Origin: Desulfuromonadales bacterium
GTDB taxonomy: Bacteria; Desulfobacterota; Desulfuromonadia; Desulfuromonadales; UBA2294
Direction: 5' to 3'
DNA length: 20,610 nucleotides
NCBI GenBank assembly: GCA_014859615.1
Contig: JACUTX010000022.1
Location: 1-20,610 of the forward strand
Shown: positions 5,862 through 13,740 of the stretch, piece by piece
How the letters are laid out: each line of letters starts with the position of its first letter
Position numbering within the stretch: position 1 is the stretch's first letter
Program-made: the position numbers and the translations under genes
The notes under the pieces: model-generated
Seen by the model: only the letters and a program-made list of their open reading frames with translations
The model's database searches: none
Told to the model about the DNA's origin: nothing

Positions 5862-7001
5862 TTAGAGTGCCTCCTTAACCTGAGCGATGAGTTGGCCCGG
5901 GTTGATCGGCTCACCGTCGACACGACCAATAAACGGGGTTGCGCAGGTGCCTTTGGCAACGCGCTCGACTTCAAGCAGCATCTGGCCGAGGTTCATCTCT
6001 GCTACAACGATCGCTTTGACCTGTTTTGCCAGTTCGGCGATCCGATTTTCCGGGAATGGCCAGAGGGTGATCGGACGGAACAGGCCGGCTTTGATCCCTT
6101 CTTTGCGGAGCTCATTGACCGCATATCGGGCCGAGCGACTGGTTGAGCCGTAAGCGAAGATAACTACTTCAGCGTCGTCAGTCAGATACTCTTCGTTCGA
6201 TTCAATGTCAGCGCGGGCTTCCGGTTTTTCAACCTTTGAGATCTGACGACGCTCTTCCGCGTCGACCAGCTCTGCTTTGGTAGTCGGGAAACCGTCTGCG
6301 GCTTTGTTCAGGCCGGTGACATGAAATTTATAGTCACTGCCGAATGCAGCCAGCGGCGGAACGTCAGATTTCGATGCGTCAAACGGTTTGTAATCTTCCG
6401 GGGAATCGGTCGGGGCCGTGCGGTCGATCACTTCCAACTCGCCAGCTTCCGGGAACTCGATCCGCTCACGCATGTGGCCGACAATTTCATCATAAAGGAC
6501 CTGAACCGGCATCCGGTATTTCTCGGCCAGATTGAAGGCACGAACCGTTTCAGAAAAGATCTCCTGAACGGACGCCGGAGCGACAGCGATGGTCGCATGG
6601 TCACCATGGGTTCCCCACCGGGCCTGCTGGACATCAGATTGGCCCGGGCCGGTCGGCATGCCGGTGGACGGGCCACCACGCATAACGTTGATAATTACGC
6701 AGGGGATTTCGGCGATGCAGGCATAGCCGATCAATTCCTGCTTGAGGGAGACGCCTGGTCCAGAGCTCGCAGTCAACGACTTGGAGCCGGCCAGAGAAGC
6801 GCCGATGACCGAAGCCATTGCGCCGATTTCGTCTTCCATCTGGATGAATTTACCGCCTCGTTTCGGAAGTTCGATCGACAGAACTTCTGCAATTTCCGTA
6901 GAGGGTGTGATAGGGTAACCGCCGAAAAACATACAGCCGGCATACAATGCGCCTTGGGCACATGCATCGTTCCCCTGCAGCAGAGCAACTTTCTTAGCCA
7001 C
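5862..7001 (-). CDS. korA: 2-oxoglutarate:ferredoxin oxidoreductase, alpha subunit
   Basis: Alpha subunit, 379 residues, carrying the pyrimidine-binding domain of the split 2-oxoacid:ferredoxin oxidoreductase. It shows GNDACAQGALYAGC (10-23), YPITPSTEIAE (29-39) with the substrate-facing Thr/Ser, MEDEIGA (55-61) with the Glu expected to activate TPP, SSGPGVSL (79-86) and RGGPSTGMPTGPGQSD (108-123). The C-terminal third (AEVVIFAYGSTSRSAR onward) is the second Rossmann-like domain. The start codon is GTG, with AGGAGG nine bases upstream. korD ends 23 bases upstream and korB begins one base after the stop. In Geobacter-like bacteria this complex replaces the NAD-linked 2-oxoglutarate dehydrogenase of the TCA cycle. 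Confidence 0.95.
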   Translation of the reverse strand: MAKKVALLQGNDACAQGALYAGCMFFGGYPITPSTEIAEVLSIELPKRGGKFIQMEDEIGAMASVIGASLAGSKSLTASSGPGVSLKQELIGYACIAEIPCVIINVMRGGPSTGMPTGPGQSDVQQARWGTHGDHATIAVAPASVQEIFSETVRAFNLAEKYRMPVQVLYDEIVGHMRERIEFPEAGELEVIDRTAPTDSPEDYKPFDASKSDVPPLAAFGSDYKFHVTGLNKAADGFPTTKAELVDAEERRQISKVEKPEARADIESNEEYLTDDAEVVIFAYGSTSRSARYAVNELRKEGIKAGLFRPITLWPFPENRIAELAKQVKAIVVAEMNLGQMLLEVERVAKGTCATPFIGRVDGEPINPGQLIAQVKEAL

Positions 7002-7024
7002 GGTTTACGACCTCCTGTTAGTGT

Positions 7025-7222
7025 TTAGTTCTTATGGACTTTAATGGCAAAATCCGGGCATCGCAGTTCGCATTGCATGCAGGCGATGCAGGCATCTGCA
7101 TCAACAACCTTGACGACAAAGGCATCCATTGCCAAAACTTTTGTCGGACAGAATTCTGCGCAGATTGAACATCCCTTGCAATAACGCTCAATAATCTCTA
7201 TTTCGGCCTTACGACTGCTCAT
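7025..7222 (-). CDS. korD: 2-oxoglutarate:ferredoxin oxidoreductase, delta (2[4Fe-4S] ferredoxin) subunit
   Basis: A 65-residue ferredoxin-like protein with two complete cluster motifs: C15-x2-C18-x2-C21-x3-C25-P and C45-x2-C48-x2-C51-x3-C55-P. Each Cys set alternates to bind two [4Fe-4S] clusters that carry electrons out of the oxidoreductase. It is the first gene of korDABC. AAGGAG lies about ten bases before the ATG. Small ferredoxins of this kind also occur with pyruvate or 2-oxoisovalerate oxidoreductases, so the name depends on its partners. An 8-bp inverted repeat sits in the short leader upstream. Confidence 0.93.
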   Translation of the reverse strand: MSSRKAEIEIIERYCKGCSICAEFCPTKVLAMDAFVVKVVDADACIACMQCELRCPDFAIKVHKN

Positions 7223-7250
7223 TCCGATTCATCTCCTTTTCTTTTATAAT

Positions 7251-7269
7251 AACCGTGTCAAACACGGTT
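7251..7269. promoter_or_regulatory. Inverted repeat in the korDABC leader (possible operator)
   Basis: AACCGTGT and ACACGGTT form a perfect 8-bp inverted repeat around CAA, about 30 bases before the korD start and touching a TTATAA sequence on the minus strand. It could be a repressor site or an mRNA hairpin. It differs from the palindrome at the icd and mdh promoters. No convincing -35/-10 pair was found for this operon. Confidence 0.4.
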
Positions 7270-7411
7270 TTGATTTGCGGCGAAAGCCTAACATACCAAT
7301 CCTTGAATATGCCAGAGTTTTTTGACCGCACAAGCAGATTCTAGCATTGATAAAAAGAAGCCAGAAAAAGTTGAGTATAAGTAACAATTATGTTCACACT
7401 GCATCAGTCAA

Positions 7412-7446
7412 TAAAGAAGGGCAATGTCGCCATTGCCCTTCTCGTA
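7412..7446 (-). terminator. Terminator after mdh
   Basis: A perfect 12-bp stem, AGAAGGGCAATG paired with CATTGCCCTTCT around TCGC (7414-7442), lies about 25 bases after the mdh stop. On the minus strand it is followed by TTATTGA, a weak T-tail. It separates mdh from korDABC. Confidence 0.7.
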
Positions 7447-7467
7447 ATACATATAACAAGTGGGCGA

Positions 7468-8421
7468 TTAGATTTTCATGCTGCCGACGAGCTCTTTAAC
7501 TGCGGCAACCGAGTTGTCCATCAACGCCTGCTCTGTGGCGTCGAGTTTGAATTCAATAATTTTTTCAATCCCATTGGCGCCGAGAATACACGGAACGCCG
7601 ACGTAGAACCCTTTTACGCCGAATTCACCATTGAGGAGTGCGCAGACAGGCATCACACGTTTCTGGTCTTTGAGGATCGATTCGGCCATTGCCACGGCAG
7701 AAGAGGCCGGGCTGTAGAAAGCGCTGCCGTTACCGAGGAGCTTGACGACTTCGCCGCCAGCAGCCTTGGTCCGCTCAACCATGGCGGTCATCACTTCTTT
7801 GGCTTTGTCAGCTCCGTACTTCTGCTCGAGAAGTTCCATGACCGGGATACCGTTTACGCTGGCATAACGGACCAAGGGAACCATGGTGTCGCCGTGGCCT
7901 CCAAGAGTCATAGCTGTAACGTCTTTAACCGACACGCCAAGTTCCCAGGCGATGAATGCGGCAAAACGGGCCGAGTCAAGAACGCCTGCCTGACCCATGA
8001 CGCGCTCAGACGGGAAACCGGTGATTTTCTGGCAGAGGGTGACCATGGCGTCGAGCGGGTTGGAGATGATGATAACGAAAGCGTTCGGGGCGTTCTGCTT
8101 GATCCCCTCGGAGACCTGGGTCATGATCTTGGCATTGACCTCGATCAGATCATCACGGCTCATGCCCGGTTTTCGCGGCAGGCCAGCTGTGACGATAACG
8201 ATGTCTGAACCTTTGATGTCGGCGTAACTGTTGGCGCCCGTCAGTTTGACGTCGAAGCCATCGACCGGAGAAGCTTCGGCAATATCAAGGCATTTTCCTT
8301 GGGGCATCCCTTCCACGATATCAAACAGAACGACGTCTCCGAGTTCGCGCAGGGCACAAAGCTGAGCCAGTACGCCACCAATCTGTCCACCACCGATCAG
8401 AGCAATTTTTGATCTAGCCAT
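7468..8421 (-). CDS. mdh: NAD-dependent malate dehydrogenase (LDH-like type)
   Basis: Oxidises malate to oxaloacetate, closing the TCA cycle. The 317-residue protein belongs to the LDH-like MDH group. It has the dinucleotide motif IGGGQIGG (9-16); acidic D34 at the end of the second strand (VLFDI), which favours NAD; and LPRKPGMSRDDL (81-92), with R83 and R89 for the substrate carboxylate. Arg at 83, where lactate dehydrogenases have Gln, indicates malate. N121, D149 and R152 (GVLDSARF) and catalytic H176 (GGHGDTMVP) are present. AGGAGA precedes the ATG. It is transcribed from its own promoter, whose -10 is covered by a 17-bp palindrome also found at icd, and it lies between terminators, so it is probably monocistronic. 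Confidence 0.95.
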   Translation of the reverse strand: MARSKIALIGGGQIGGVLAQLCALRELGDVVLFDIVEGMPQGKCLDIAEASPVDGFDVKLTGANSYADIKGSDIVIVTAGLPRKPGMSRDDLIEVNAKIMTQVSEGIKQNAPNAFVIIISNPLDAMVTLCQKITGFPSERVMGQAGVLDSARFAAFIAWELGVSVKDVTAMTLGGHGDTMVPLVRYASVNGIPVMELLEQKYGADKAKEVMTAMVERTKAAGGEVVKLLGNGSAFYSPASSAVAMAESILKDQKRVMPVCALLNGEFGVKGFYVGVPCILGANGIEKIIEFKLDATEQALMDNSVAAVKELVGSMKI

Positions 8422-8516
8422 TCTTTTTCTCCTTTAGTAGATAATGTCGCCAGCCACCTCTGCAGCAGGCATTGAAGTAAACCTGTTTTTGTTCAGGTCG
8501 TCAGAATAGAATAACG

Positions 8517-8533
8517 TTGTATACAGTATACAA
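8517..8533. promoter_or_regulatory. 17-bp palindromic operator at the mdh promoter
   Basis: TTGTATACAGTATACAA is a perfect 8+1+8 palindrome. It covers the predicted mdh -10 box. The same sequence with one different end base occurs at 11051-11067 over the icd -10 box. The GTATAC-x-GTATAC form is of the kind bound by GntR-type dimers, but the regulator is not in the window. Confidence 0.75.
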
Positions 8534-8551
8534 ACAATTTTTTACTGTCAA
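8525..8551 (-). promoter_or_regulatory. Predicted mdh promoter
   Basis: Minus-strand TTGACA (8551-8546), a 15-nt spacer and TATACT (8530-8525). The -10 lies within the palindrome, so a bound regulator would block RNA polymerase. The leader to the ATG at 8421 is about 95 nt. The spacer is short for sigma-70. Confidence 0.65.
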
Positions 8552-8632
8552 GAATCCTTTGCAGTTTAAATAAATTTAATTTAAATCTGGTGCTGTGCAG
8601 AGATCTTGGTTCGGTTCTGGTCGATTTACGGC

Positions 8633-8667
8633 ACAAAAAAGCCCACCTTCCGGTGGGCTTTTTTTGA
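8633..8667 (-). terminator. Terminator after icd
   Basis: GCCCACC and GGTGGGC enclose TTCC (8641-8658). The flanking A-run and T-run extend the stem and supply a U-tail on the minus strand. It lies 15 bases after the icd stop. Confidence 0.9.
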
Positions 8668-8682
8668 CTTTTCTGTTTCAGA

Positions 8683-10905
8683 TTACAGCGCATCAATGAT
8701 TGCATTGAGCGTTGCACTCGGGCGCATCGCTTTTTGCGTCTTGACAACATCGGGCTTGTAGTAGCCGCCAATATCGACAGGGCTCCCCTGCGCGGCGATC
8801 AACTCTTCGTTGATCTTCGCTTCATTTTTCTCAAGTGCCGAGGCAACATCGGTGAAGCGGGCTGCAAGGGCCGGTTCGCTGGTCTGGGCAGCCAGAGCCT
8901 TTGCCCAGTAGAGGGCGAGATAGAAGCTGCTTCCACGGTTATCAATCTCTTTTACCTTGCGGGAAGGTGCCTTGGCGTTTTCCAGATACTTGGTGATCCC
9001 TTCATCAAGGGTGTCCGCAAACATCTGTATTTTTTTGTCGCCGGTTCTGTTGGCAATATGCTCAAGAGATGGAACCAGAGCGCAGTATTCACCCAAAGAA
9101 TCCCAGCGCAGGTGCCCTTCTTTGAGAAACTGCTCGACATGTTTGGGGGCAGAGCCGCCAGCGCCGGTCTCAAATAGTCCACCGCCCTGCAACAACGGCA
9201 CGATGGAGAGCATCCGCGCACTGGTACCGAGTTCCAGAATCGGGAAGAGGTCGGTCAGGTAGTCACGCAGGGCGTTACCGGTAACGGAAACAGTATCGAG
9301 CCCTTTTCTGGCGCGATCGCAAGAGAGTTTCATCGCTTCGTCCGGAGTCATGATGCGGATATCAAGAGTGGTGGTGTCGTGATCCTTGAGGTATGTTTCA
9401 ACCTTTTTAATGATCTGGGCATCGTGGCCGCGCTCAGGGTCGAGCCAAAAAACAGTCGGAGCACCACTCGCCTTGGCACGAGTCACCGCCAGCTTGACCC
9501 AGTCGCGGATCGGAGCATCTTTGGTCTGACAGGATCTGAAAACATCACCCGCTTCGACGCTCTGTTCCAGCAGCGTTGCTCCGGAGGCGTCAACGACCCG
9601 GATCTTACCGTTCCCCTGCGCAATGAAGGTTTTGTCGTGAGAGCCGTACTCTTCGGCTTTCTGGGCCATCAGGCCGACGTTGGAGACGTGTCCCATGGTC
9701 GCCGGATTGAACTGACCATGTTTCTGGCAGTCTTCAATGATCGTTTGATAAATCGTTGCATAACAACGATCAGGGATCATGGCGAGAGTGTCCTGTGGCT
9801 GATCCTGCAGATTCCACATCTGGCCGCCATCACGTACCACGACCGGCATTGATGCATCAATGATCACATCGTTGGGGACGTGCAGGTTGGTAATACCGTT
9901 GCGGGAATCGACGATCGCCAAGGCCGGACGGGTTTTATAAACGGCCATGATGTCGGCTTCAATTTCGGCTTTTTTGGCTTCGGGCAACCGCTTGATCTTG
10001 GCGTATACTTCACCCAGACCGTTGCTGATATTGACCCCCAGCTCTTTGAAGGTCGCAGCGTGTTTTTCAAAAACATCTTTATAGTAGACGGTGACGCATT
10101 TGCCGAAGATATAGGGGTCGGATATCTTCATCATTGTCGCTTTGAGGTGCAGGGAGAGGAGCACATCCGCTTTTTTTGCTTCCTCAATCTGTTCAGCATA
10201 AAATTTTTGCAGCGCATTGATATTAAGAACCGAAGAGTCGATGACCTCGCCAGCCTGTACCGGCATATCTTTTTTCAGCACGGTGACACTGCCATCACTC
10301 CCGACAAACTCGTAGTTGACCTTGGTTGCACTCTTGATGGTGGTGGAGGTCTCACTCCCATAAAAGTCGTTGTTGGTCATATGTGCGACGCGGGTTTTCG
10401 ATCCGGCTGGCCAGGGCTTCATCATCCGATGCGGGTTGCTCTGGGCAAATTTCTTGACCGAAGCGGCTGCCCGGCGGTCGGAGTTCCCTTCGCGCAAAAC
10501 CGGGTTGACCGCACTCCCCAGACATTTTGCGAAACGTGCCTGAAGTGCCTTTTCGGCGTCGTTTTTGGGCTCTTCAGGATAATCGGGGATTTTGAATCCC
10601 TTCTCTTGCAGCTCTTTAATGGCATTTTGCAACTGGGGGATGGAGGCACTCACATTCGGCAGTTTGATGATGTTACACTCAGGATCCTGAGTCAGTTCGC
10701 TGAGTTGAGTCAGGTAGTCAGGGATTTTTTGATCTTCGGTCAGATTGTCGGGAAAATTAGCGATAATTCTCCCCGACAGGGAGATGTTTTTTGTTTCGAC
10801 ATCCACACCGGAGCCCTTGAGGAATTTTTTTACGATTGGGAGAAGGGCGTAGGTAGCCAACGCGGGTGCTTCATCAATCTCCGACCAGATAATTTTCGAT
10901 GCCAT
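8683..10905 (-). CDS. icd: NADP-dependent isocitrate dehydrogenase, monomeric type
   Basis: Converts isocitrate to 2-oxoglutarate and CO2 with NADPH formation. At 740 residues it is the monomeric (IDH II) form, unrelated in length to the dimeric E. coli enzyme (about 416). Conserved blocks include KLPNVSASIPQL (81-92), EGNSDRRAA (139-147) and HMTNNDFYGSE (175-185). D350, Y420, R547, D548 and D552 fall at the numbers I recall for the metal/isocitrate site in the Azotobacter enzyme, and H589 and R600 at those for NADP. LDPERGHDAQ (488-497) is also present. GGAGAG precedes the ATG. Its 2-oxoglutarate is the substrate of korDABC two genes downstream. It has its own promoter with a 17-bp operator shared with mdh, and its own terminator. 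Confidence 0.97.
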   Translation of the reverse strand: MASKIIWSEIDEAPALATYALLPIVKKFLKGSGVDVETKNISLSGRIIANFPDNLTEDQKIPDYLTQLSELTQDPECNIIKLPNVSASIPQLQNAIKELQEKGFKIPDYPEEPKNDAEKALQARFAKCLGSAVNPVLREGNSDRRAAASVKKFAQSNPHRMMKPWPAGSKTRVAHMTNNDFYGSETSTTIKSATKVNYEFVGSDGSVTVLKKDMPVQAGEVIDSSVLNINALQKFYAEQIEEAKKADVLLSLHLKATMMKISDPYIFGKCVTVYYKDVFEKHAATFKELGVNISNGLGEVYAKIKRLPEAKKAEIEADIMAVYKTRPALAIVDSRNGITNLHVPNDVIIDASMPVVVRDGGQMWNLQDQPQDTLAMIPDRCYATIYQTIIEDCQKHGQFNPATMGHVSNVGLMAQKAEEYGSHDKTFIAQGNGKIRVVDASGATLLEQSVEAGDVFRSCQTKDAPIRDWVKLAVTRAKASGAPTVFWLDPERGHDAQIIKKVETYLKDHDTTTLDIRIMTPDEAMKLSCDRARKGLDTVSVTGNALRDYLTDLFPILELGTSARMLSIVPLLQGGGLFETGAGGSAPKHVEQFLKEGHLRWDSLGEYCALVPSLEHIANRTGDKKIQMFADTLDEGITKYLENAKAPSRKVKEIDNRGSSFYLALYWAKALAAQTSEPALAARFTDVASALEKNEAKINEELIAAQGSPVDIGGYYKPDVVKTQKAMRPSATLNAIIDAL

Positions 10906-11050
10906 GTTTTCTCTCCTTGGGGTTTTTGTATGTGTTACCAGAGGTAAAATGAAAGGTCACTTGATGTTTGCCAGACAGACAAATCAAGCGCTTTAACTCG
11001 CATTAAAGATCCACAGGAACAGCTGCTCGTAACAAATTATGTGACAAAAT

Positions 11051-11067
11051 GTGTATACAGTATACAA
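11051..11067. promoter_or_regulatory. 17-bp palindromic operator at the icd promoter
   Basis: GTGTATACAGTATACAA differs from the mdh operator only in its first base, and its inner 15 bases are palindromic around the centre. It covers the predicted icd -10 box. Confidence 0.75.
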
Positions 11068-11086
11068 AGAGGCAGGGGGCTGTCAA
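11059..11086 (-). promoter_or_regulatory. Predicted icd promoter
   Basis: Minus-strand TTGACA (11086-11081), a 16-nt spacer and TATACT (11064-11059), a near-consensus sigma-70 promoter with the -10 inside the palindrome. The leader to the ATG at 10905 is about 145 nt. Confidence 0.75.
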
Positions 11087-11146
11087 GGGAAAATCAAAAC
11101 CGTGTTTCGAGTTTGGATTTTACTCTTTTCGCGCCGTCAGATGACG

Positions 11147-11839
11147 TCAGTTGGTCTTCGTTTTGGGTGTTGCAGGGGTGAAGATCGTCGACTCCCGTGC
11201 TGTATTTCTGGCTTGTTCCATCTCCAGATCAGAGACGTCACGTGGGATCGACAGGCGTTGGCCGGGGTAGATCTGTTGCGGGTCCTTGATCTGGTCGCGG
11301 TTCGCTTTATAGATGAGTGGCCAGAGGAGGGGGTCACCATAAACTCTTGTTCGACTTGCGATAACAAACAGGTTCTCGCCATTTGTGACGGTATAACTGG
11401 TCGGTTTGGTTTCAGGTTGAGATTCTTCTTCTTTTGTGAAATCGATAACCGCCGCCTGGTCGGCAATCGCAGCCCGCCAGGCTTTCAACAGAGCTTTTTT
11501 CTGGATTTCAAGCTGGTGAATTTTGTTTTCAGCCAGATTAAGTGAACGGATGTAAGCTGTCACTTCAGCCTGATGGGCTTGGGTAATTGCGGTATCCAAT
11601 GTCGCTCGGGCCTCTTTGATATCTCCCTTGTCGAGCAGGGTTTCACCCTTGTCGAGGGTTAATTGTGCTGCACGGTACTCTTCTACGGCCATTGTTGCGG
11701 CACCGGCCCGGTCGGCATCCCGAACCGCTTCACGAGCCAGTTCCCGTTCAAACAGCTGCGGTGACGAGGCGCAACCGAAGGCGGTGAAGAACAGGGTCAG
11801 AAGTAATAGAACAGGACCGTTGCGAAAAAAAATCGACAT
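11147..11839 (-). CDS. LysM-domain lipoprotein with N-terminal helical region
   Basis: A 230-residue exported protein. The N-terminus has a hydrophobic signal ending in a lipobox-like TAFGC, with C23 as the likely lipidated residue, so it is probably anchored in a membrane facing the periplasm. Residues 30-125 are helical and Ala/Glu/Lys-rich (DKGETLLDKGDIKEARATLD), resembling DUF4398-type periplasmic helical domains. Residues 149-199 form one LysM domain (YTVTNGENLF to YPGQRLSIP), a peptidoglycan-binding fold. The C-terminal 30 residues look disordered. The ATG lies two bases after the aspS stop, so translation is probably coupled to aspS; GGAGA is a rather distant 13 bases upstream. Likely role is cell-wall attachment or envelope maintenance, inferred only from domains. 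Confidence 0.8.
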   Translation of the reverse strand: MSIFFRNGPVLLLLTLFFTAFGCASSPQLFERELAREAVRDADRAGAATMAVEEYRAAQLTLDKGETLLDKGDIKEARATLDTAITQAHQAEVTAYIRSLNLAENKIHQLEIQKKALLKAWRAAIADQAAVIDFTKEEESQPETKPTSYTVTNGENLFVIASRTRVYGDPLLWPLIYKANRDQIKDPQQIYPGQRLSIPRDVSDLEMEQARNTARESTIFTPATPKTKTN

Positions 11840-11841
11840 GA

Positions 11842-13641
11842 TCAGTTTTTGTCTCCGATTGTTTTACGGATGCGGATGGAGAGCTCAGTCAGCTGTTTGT
11901 CATCGACAACTCCAGGAGCTTCGGACATCATGCAGGCGGCTTTCTGGGTTTTCGGGAAAGCGATAACGTCGCGGATCGAATCGGATCCGGTCAGGATCAT
12001 CATGATGCGATCGAGACCGAAGGCGATACCGCCATGAGGTGGAGCACCGAATTCGAGTGCATCGAGCAGAAAACCGAATTTCTGACGGGCCTCTTCTTCT
12101 TCAATCCCAAGGAGTGCGAACATGCGGGATTGAACCGACTGGTCGTGGATACGAATCGAACCCCCGCCGATTTCCGAACCGTTCAGAACCAGATCGTAGG
12201 CTTTGGCGCGAACCTTGCCCGGATCGGCGTCGAGCAGTGCAATATCCTCATCAAGCGGGGCTGTAAACGGGTGATGGACGGCAACGTGACGTTTCGCCTC
12301 GCCATCCCATTCGAGGAGTGGAAACTCTGTGACCCAGACAAATTTGTAAAGATTCGGATCGGTCAGGCCGAGTTTCTGGGCAATATGTCCCCGTAGACGA
12401 CCGAGTGCCTCATTGGTTATTTTTGCCGTATCGGCGACGAACAGAACGAGATCGCCAGGGGCGGCATCGACTTTCTTGCTGATGGCTGCCAACTCGGGTT
12501 CGGTAAAAAACTTGGCAATTGGTGACTGCCAGCTGCTATCATCCTGAATTTTAACCCAGGCGAGCCCCTTGGCGCCGTAAATGGCGGCAAAGTTGGTCAG
12601 ATCGTCAAGCTCCTTGCGGGAGAACCCCGCCCCCCCTTTAACGTTTAACGCCTTGACGAGCCCCCCTTTTTCAGCCGCGTCGGCAAAGACTTTGAAGCCG
12701 CACCCCTTGACTAAATCGGTGATGTTGCTCAACTCCAGTGCAAAACGCAGATCCGGGTTGTCGACGCCGTAGCGATCGAGGACTTCATCGTAACTCATGC
12801 GTGGCATCGGGAGCGTCAGTTCGATCCCAAGCGCTTCTTTGAATATATTTGCAATCAATCCTTCCATGATCGTCATGATATCTTCGCGATCGACGAAGGA
12901 GAGTTCGCAGTCGATCTGGGTGAATTCCGGTTGCCGGTCGGCGCGCAGATCTTCATCACGGAAGCATTTGACAATCTGAAAGTAGCGATCGAATCCGGAG
13001 ACCATCAGCAGCTGTTTGAACAGCTGCGGTGATTGCGGCAGAGCGAAGAAGTTGCCGGGGTGCACCCGACTCGGAACCAGATAGTCGCGAGCCCCTTCCG
13101 GGGTACTTTTCGTCAACACCGGTGTTTCGATCTCAAGGAAATTGTTGGCGGAAAGGTAGCCACGGACGGTCTGTGCAACTTTGTGTCGCATCATCAGGTT
13201 GCGTTGGATCGATTCGCGCCGCAGGTCGAGGTAGCGGTATTTCAGACGGACATTTTCTGCGACATCGGTGAAGTCGTTGAGCATGAATGGTGGTGTTTTG
13301 GCTTCGTTGAGGATGCGAAGTTCACTGATTTCTATCTCGACCTCACCGGTCGACATTTTTGTATTGATCGTCCCTTCCGGTCGGCGTGAAACTTTGCCGC
13401 GGATCGCAATAACGAATTCGTTGCGCACCGCTTCGGCCTTGGTGTGCGCTTGCAGGTCCCGATCCGGGTCGAGAGCCAACTGAGCGATGCCAGTACGGTC
13501 GCGCAGATCGATGAAGATGAGTCCGCCGTGATCGCGGCGACGGTGGGCCCAACCCATCAGACAGACTTCCTGCCCGATATGTTCGCTGCGCAGTTCTCCA
13601 CAGTAGTGTGTCCGTTTCCAGTTGCCGAGCATGTCGTTCAC
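11842..13641 (-). CDS. aspS: Aspartyl-tRNA synthetase (probably non-discriminating)
   Basis: Class II aminoacyl-tRNA synthetase, 599 residues, the usual bacterial length, with an N-terminal anticodon-binding OB domain (about 8-115), the catalytic core and the GAD insert. Motif 2 is FRDEDLRADRQPEFTQ (227-242); motif 3 is GGIAFGLDRIMMIL near the C-terminus. The anticodon-binding segment GWAHRRRDHGG has His (H38; H31 in Pseudomonas numbering by my alignment) and RPEGT has Gly. Both are features I recall of non-discriminating AspRS that also charges tRNA(Asn), which would require GatCAB. The start is GTG with GGAGG seven bases upstream. It lies between hisS (99 bases upstream) and the LysM gene, and has a good promoter of its own in the hisS-aspS gap. 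Confidence 0.95.
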   Translation of the reverse strand: MNDMLGNWKRTHYCGELRSEHIGQEVCLMGWAHRRRDHGGLIFIDLRDRTGIAQLALDPDRDLQAHTKAEAVRNEFVIAIRGKVSRRPEGTINTKMSTGEVEIEISELRILNEAKTPPFMLNDFTDVAENVRLKYRYLDLRRESIQRNLMMRHKVAQTVRGYLSANNFLEIETPVLTKSTPEGARDYLVPSRVHPGNFFALPQSPQLFKQLLMVSGFDRYFQIVKCFRDEDLRADRQPEFTQIDCELSFVDREDIMTIMEGLIANIFKEALGIELTLPMPRMSYDEVLDRYGVDNPDLRFALELSNITDLVKGCGFKVFADAAEKGGLVKALNVKGGAGFSRKELDDLTNFAAIYGAKGLAWVKIQDDSSWQSPIAKFFTEPELAAISKKVDAAPGDLVLFVADTAKITNEALGRLRGHIAQKLGLTDPNLYKFVWVTEFPLLEWDGEAKRHVAVHHPFTAPLDEDIALLDADPGKVRAKAYDLVLNGSEIGGGSIRIHDQSVQSRMFALLGIEEEEARQKFGFLLDALEFGAPPHGGIAFGLDRIMMILTGSDSIRDVIAFPKTQKAACMMSEAPGVVDDKQLTELSIRIRKTIGDKN

Positions 13642-13704
13642 AGTGTTTCCTCCGGTATGTTCAAGTCTGTATTTTTACGTTCGGGGTCGTTACGCTAGCC
13701 GTTC

Positions 13705-13732
13705 AGTATAGTCGTCCTGCTGTTCGCGTCAA
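13705..13732 (-). promoter_or_regulatory. Predicted aspS promoter
   Basis: Minus-strand TTGACG (13732-13727), a 16-nt spacer and TATACT (13710-13705), just after the hisS stop. Transcription would start near 13698, leaving a leader of about 57 nt. aspS and the LysM gene could therefore be expressed independently of hisS. Confidence 0.65.
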
Positions 13733-13740
13733 GCAGAAAT

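Noticed and set aside
5861..5974. N-terminal extension of korB by 38 residues
   Set aside because: The extension overlaps korA coding sequence; the ATG at 5860 has its own ribosome-binding site and gives the family N-terminus.
6321..7028. Plus-strand open frame of 235 codons opposite korA
   Set aside because: It lies fully within korA on the other strand and has no initiation signals.
7251..7269. TTGACA inside the korD inverted repeat as a -35 box
   Set aside because: The only nearby -10-like sequence is six bases away, far too close for sigma-70.
9880..10947. Plus-strand open frame of 355 codons opposite icd
   Set aside because: It is antisense to the highly conserved isocitrate dehydrogenase; the Phe/Gly/Asp-rich product is typical of a reverse-strand shadow.
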